DNA of 64,000 nt from Brasilonema sp. UFV-L1. Its GTDB lineage: Bacteria > Cyanobacteriota > Cyanobacteriia > Cyanobacteriales > Nostocaceae. Location of the stretch: positions 41,736-105,735 of the forward strand of contig NZ_QMEA01000053.1 of the NCBI RefSeq assembly GCF_012912105.1, read 5' to 3'. The translations under genes and the position numbers were made by a program. Positions 62,003 through 64,000 of the stretch are shown piece by piece. The notes beneath the pieces are model-generated. The model saw nothing but the letters and a program-made list of their open reading frames with translations. It was not told the origin of the DNA and did no database searches. Positions within the stretch are counted from its first letter, which is position 1. Every line of letters starts with the position of its first letter.

Positions 62003-62494
62003 TTATTCTCCGGCTTGTTGTTTGAGCAGATTCACCACATTATCAGATAACCATAAACCTGCATCGCGTAAAGCTTCAATTCCTTGTGATACGCTTTTAA
62101 TCAGTCCGCGTCGTTTCGCTTTTATGAGTATGCCTCCCGTACCAATGGTAGTGATGCCCAAGACTTGACCGCAACGCCGCGCTGCTCTATCGTCAACAAT
62201 AGCTGCACTGTTGCCTAAAGTTTTTAAAGCTAGACTCAATACTTGTGATTCTCCATTGCCTAAATCCCAAGCAGCAACTTCAGGAGCAATCGTGGTAATT
62301 TCTACTCGTTGTATCCAAGAGACTCTAGGTAGTTGTTTTGATGCAGCATCATCTTCACCTGCGATCGTCACTTCTGCAAATACACCTTCTGGAACTAAGA
62401 TTTGGGCGAACAATTGCGGTAGTAATTCTGCTTGCTGACTTTTAAAGAGGACAATAAGAGGTGAAGAGTTAATGATGACGCGATTAATCGACAT
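62003..62494 (-). CDS. DUF3368 PIN-like toxin
   Basis: 163 residues. RVIINSSPLIVLFKSQQAEL is the DUF3368 opening (N-S/T-S-P-L-I), VTIAGEDDAASKQLPRVSWIQ and EVAAWDLGNGESQVLSLALKTLGNSAAIVDDRAARRCGQVLGITTIGTGG carry the PIN-fold acids (GE-S/A and DD-x-x-AR). A VapC-like ribonuclease toxin; its catalytic acids are complete. It overlaps the upstream UPF0175 antitoxin gene by 11 bases. The pair sits between the vWA gene and the FGE-fold gene. Confidence 0.85.
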   Translation of the reverse strand: MSINRVIINSSPLIVLFKSQQAELLPQLFAQILVPEGVFAEVTIAGEDDAASKQLPRVSWIQRVEITTIAPEVAAWDLGNGESQVLSLALKTLGNSAAIVDDRAARRCGQVLGITTIGTGGILIKAKRRGLIKSVSQGIEALRDAGLWLSDNVVNLLKQQAGE

Positions 62495-62738
62495 TCCTGA
62501 TTTCCTCGGTTAATTCTTCAGCAGTATATTGCATAAAATCTACTCGATAACGAGACAAAGCATTAATAAATTCTGTTCGAGTGAGTCCAGCAATTTCTGC
62601 CGCTTTTCCTTGAGAGATTTCGCCTAATTCATACCATTTTACTGCGGCCGCAATCCGCATTTCTTGGACGAATTCTTCAGGATTTTTGCGGAGAGCAGAA
62701 AATACGGTTTCCGGTAATTGGATTGGAACTGTTCTCAT
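62484..62738 (-). CDS. UPF0175 family antitoxin
   Basis: 84 residues. MRTVPIQLPETVFSALRKNP, EEFVQEMRIAAAVKWYELGE and ISQGKAAEIAGLTRTEFINALSRYRVDFMQY match UPF0175, a small helix-turn-helix-containing family paired with DUF3368 toxins. It should repress its own promoter and neutralise the toxin. The 11-base overlap with the toxin gene ensures coupling. Confidence 0.9.
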   Translation of the reverse strand: MRTVPIQLPETVFSALRKNPEEFVQEMRIAAAVKWYELGEISQGKAAEIAGLTRTEFINALSRYRVDFMQYTAEELTEEIRNVD

Positions 62739-62857
62739 CGAAGACTCCTTTTTTTATTACTAGTTGAACCATTCACAATTATGCATCCCTAACAGTACGG
62801 GAAGAAATGAGAAAACTTTGATAACTGTTCACTGATAACTGTCCACTGTGTACTGAT

Positions 62858-63928
62858 TCAACCTTTGCGCGAACGGATAGCAGCTTTTAATCCAAAGGGA
62901 TTGAGTTCAAACATTTGTACCATTTGGGAAATTGCTTGAGCTGTTGTGTTTCGCCAGCGTTCTTCTGGTATAGGATTGAGCCAAGCAATGTGACGAACGC
63001 ATGGAACTAAATCTTGGAGAAAATCAGCGGTGAGAGATATGCGTTCTCGATTAATGCCTCCACGGGCAGCACCTCCATCACTGATAATTAAAGCAATAGT
63101 CCGGTTACTATGCAATTTGGGCAGTAGTTCATCAATAGGTTTAGCATCAGGACGTTGGGGATGGAAGTATAAATAATCTTTGGGACAGTTGCGAAAGTAG
63201 TAGGTATCAGCTTTACCCAAACGCCCACTCTGTAAGTTCTCAACCAATTTCTGAGAAAGCAGATGAAAGGGTACCATTGAAAGAGAAACATCTATCAACA
63301 AAAGTAATTCCGCCCGATTCATACGACTTTGAATCAGCACTGGTTCCAGAAAAACTCCGTCTTGGCTAATTTGTTGAACTGTCGCTTCTATATCTACTTC
63401 GGTAAATGATCCTTCTCGAATCGAACGACGGAGGTAACGCCAATTTTGCTGAATTTGTCGTTCTGTGACCGGAAAATCTTTTACACTCAATTGATAGTGA
63501 TTTTTTCCAAAAGGTTTTTCAGGAAGTAGTTCTCTGCGCATAGCGATGGGAATTTGTGGAGAACTTTGTGAGGGGCGAGGAGGTGTGAGTGAGGTTGGTG
63601 AACTGGTATCATTTGCAGAAGTTTGAGATGGTGCTGTGTCTGGTGAAGTTTCTTTTGTCGTGCGAGTTGACTTGTGCTTTGGGGCTTGAAGTTGTAATTG
63701 CTGGAAATATTCTTCAAAATATTGCTCAAATTTCTCTGCTTGGGGTGAGGATTTCGATTTCACCCACAACAACCGACAGATTTGCTTCAATTCATCACGA
63801 CTGGCGATGCCAAATCCTCCTTTTAATGCTTGGAGTAGCATGTCATATTGATCGATAGTCAGAGGTAAGCCTGCTTTCTCTCGCAGTCTGATAAAAAGGT
63901 CAAATAAAGGTGGTTTTTGGGGATTCAC
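62858..63928 (-). CDS. SAV_2336-type vWA (CoxE-like) protein of a MoxR-associated conflict system
   Basis: 356 residues. N-terminal ~1-85 (FDLFIRLREKAGLPLTIDQY, FGIASRDELKQICRLLWVKS) is the SAV_2336 N-terminal domain; a Ser/Thr/Pro-rich linker ~85-140; vWA-like domain from ~205: MNRAELLLLIDVSLSMVPFH (MIDAS D-x-S-x-S) and IALIISDGGAARGGINRERI. These proteins accompany MoxR AAA+ ATPases and VMAP/effector proteins in the NTP-dependent biological conflict systems described by Kaur and colleagues. The MoxR gene would be expected just upstream, beyond the window. The gene is complete; its start at ATG 63928 is 72 bases from the window end. Confidence 0.75.
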   Translation of the reverse strand: MNPQKPPLFDLFIRLREKAGLPLTIDQYDMLLQALKGGFGIASRDELKQICRLLWVKSKSSPQAEKFEQYFEEYFQQLQLQAPKHKSTRTTKETSPDTAPSQTSANDTSSPTSLTPPRPSQSSPQIPIAMRRELLPEKPFGKNHYQLSVKDFPVTERQIQQNWRYLRRSIREGSFTEVDIEATVQQISQDGVFLEPVLIQSRMNRAELLLLIDVSLSMVPFHLLSQKLVENLQSGRLGKADTYYFRNCPKDYLYFHPQRPDAKPIDELLPKLHSNRTIALIISDGGAARGGINRERISLTADFLQDLVPCVRHIAWLNPIPEERWRNTTAQAISQMVQMFELNPFGLKAAIRSRKG

Positions 63929-63988
63929 TTCATGTTTGGGTAGTTATACGCGCGTTGCGTTCAAAGAGATAATTTCATAAACGAACCA

Positions 63989-64000
63989 CGTTAGCGCAGC
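63989..64000. repeat. GTTAGCGCAGC dispersed repeat at the window edge
   Basis: The final bases CGTTAGCGCAGC match the start of the dispersed family seen at about 17511, 58962 and 60168, and the block continues beyond the window. Confidence 0.6.

Overview
The window looks like a chromosomal piece of a filamentous, probably heterocyst-forming cyanobacterium (Nostocales). Direct evidence is the very frequent HIP1 octamer GCGATCGC inside genes, the dispersed repeat families typical of these genomes (AAACCCGG hairpins, GTTAGCGCAGCG blocks, tandem ATTCAAAATT), moderate to low G+C, and family content: pentapeptide-repeat proteins, Uma2, DUF4058, PRC-barrel and ExoD proteins, a cyanobacterial-type SMC, a PatD-like small protein and the PlsY-like/PEP-synthase fusion. 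No rRNA operon, intact tRNA, intact transposase, phage block or CRISPR array was found.

Layout. 1-1465: decayed DNA with a remnant of a hen1 RNA-repair methyltransferase and dispersed repeats. 1466-8807: minus-strand genes for an MFS exporter, a nucleoside phosphorylase-like protein, an FAD oxidoreductase, two pentapeptide proteins and an SGNH hydrolase. 9176-19074: mostly plus-strand genes: a tiny membrane protein, the 963-residue PlsY-like/PEP-synthase fusion, an FHA membrane protein, a lipid kinase, ExoD, a DUF6174 lipid- or envelope-type secreted protein and a PBP4-type carboxypeptidase. These lean towards envelope and lipid work. 19163-23888: PRC-barrel protein and SMC on the minus strand. 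23889-28135: an accessory, visibly decaying island: heptad-coding tandem repeat, DUF4058 gene split by a nested inverted-repeat insertion, a second truncated DUF4058 start, a NACHT NTPase pseudogene, a DUF433/DUF5615 toxin-antitoxin pair and a lone HsdR-N-like nuclease.

28310-42355: metabolism and signalling: PutA, GNAT, GST, a GT39/TPR membrane glycosyltransferase, an EmrA-like adaptor, a PAS hybrid histidine kinase, a cobalamin-binding protein, the protealysin-type protease with its emfourin inhibitor, and a methyltransferase. 42356-51620: an amidase, a coiled-coil protein, Rel (p)ppGpp enzyme, PatD-like protein, a double-ATPase oligopeptide transporter component and an LTXXQ-motif periplasmic protein. 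A promoter-plus-terminator pair at 42381-42584 that belongs to no gene suggests a small RNA.

51735-60029: a hypothetical membrane protein, methyltransferase, Uma2, SDR, a BrnT/BrnA module that sits between two copies of the start of an alpha/beta hydrolase gene, a membrane GTPase and a PrsW protease. 60364-63928: part of what looks like a vWA/MoxR-associated NTP-dependent conflict system (SAV_2336-type vWA protein plus FGE-fold protein) with a UPF0175/DUF3368 toxin-antitoxin pair lodged inside it; the expected MoxR ATPase would lie outside the window.

Most family names rest on motif recognition by eye; no database search was possible.
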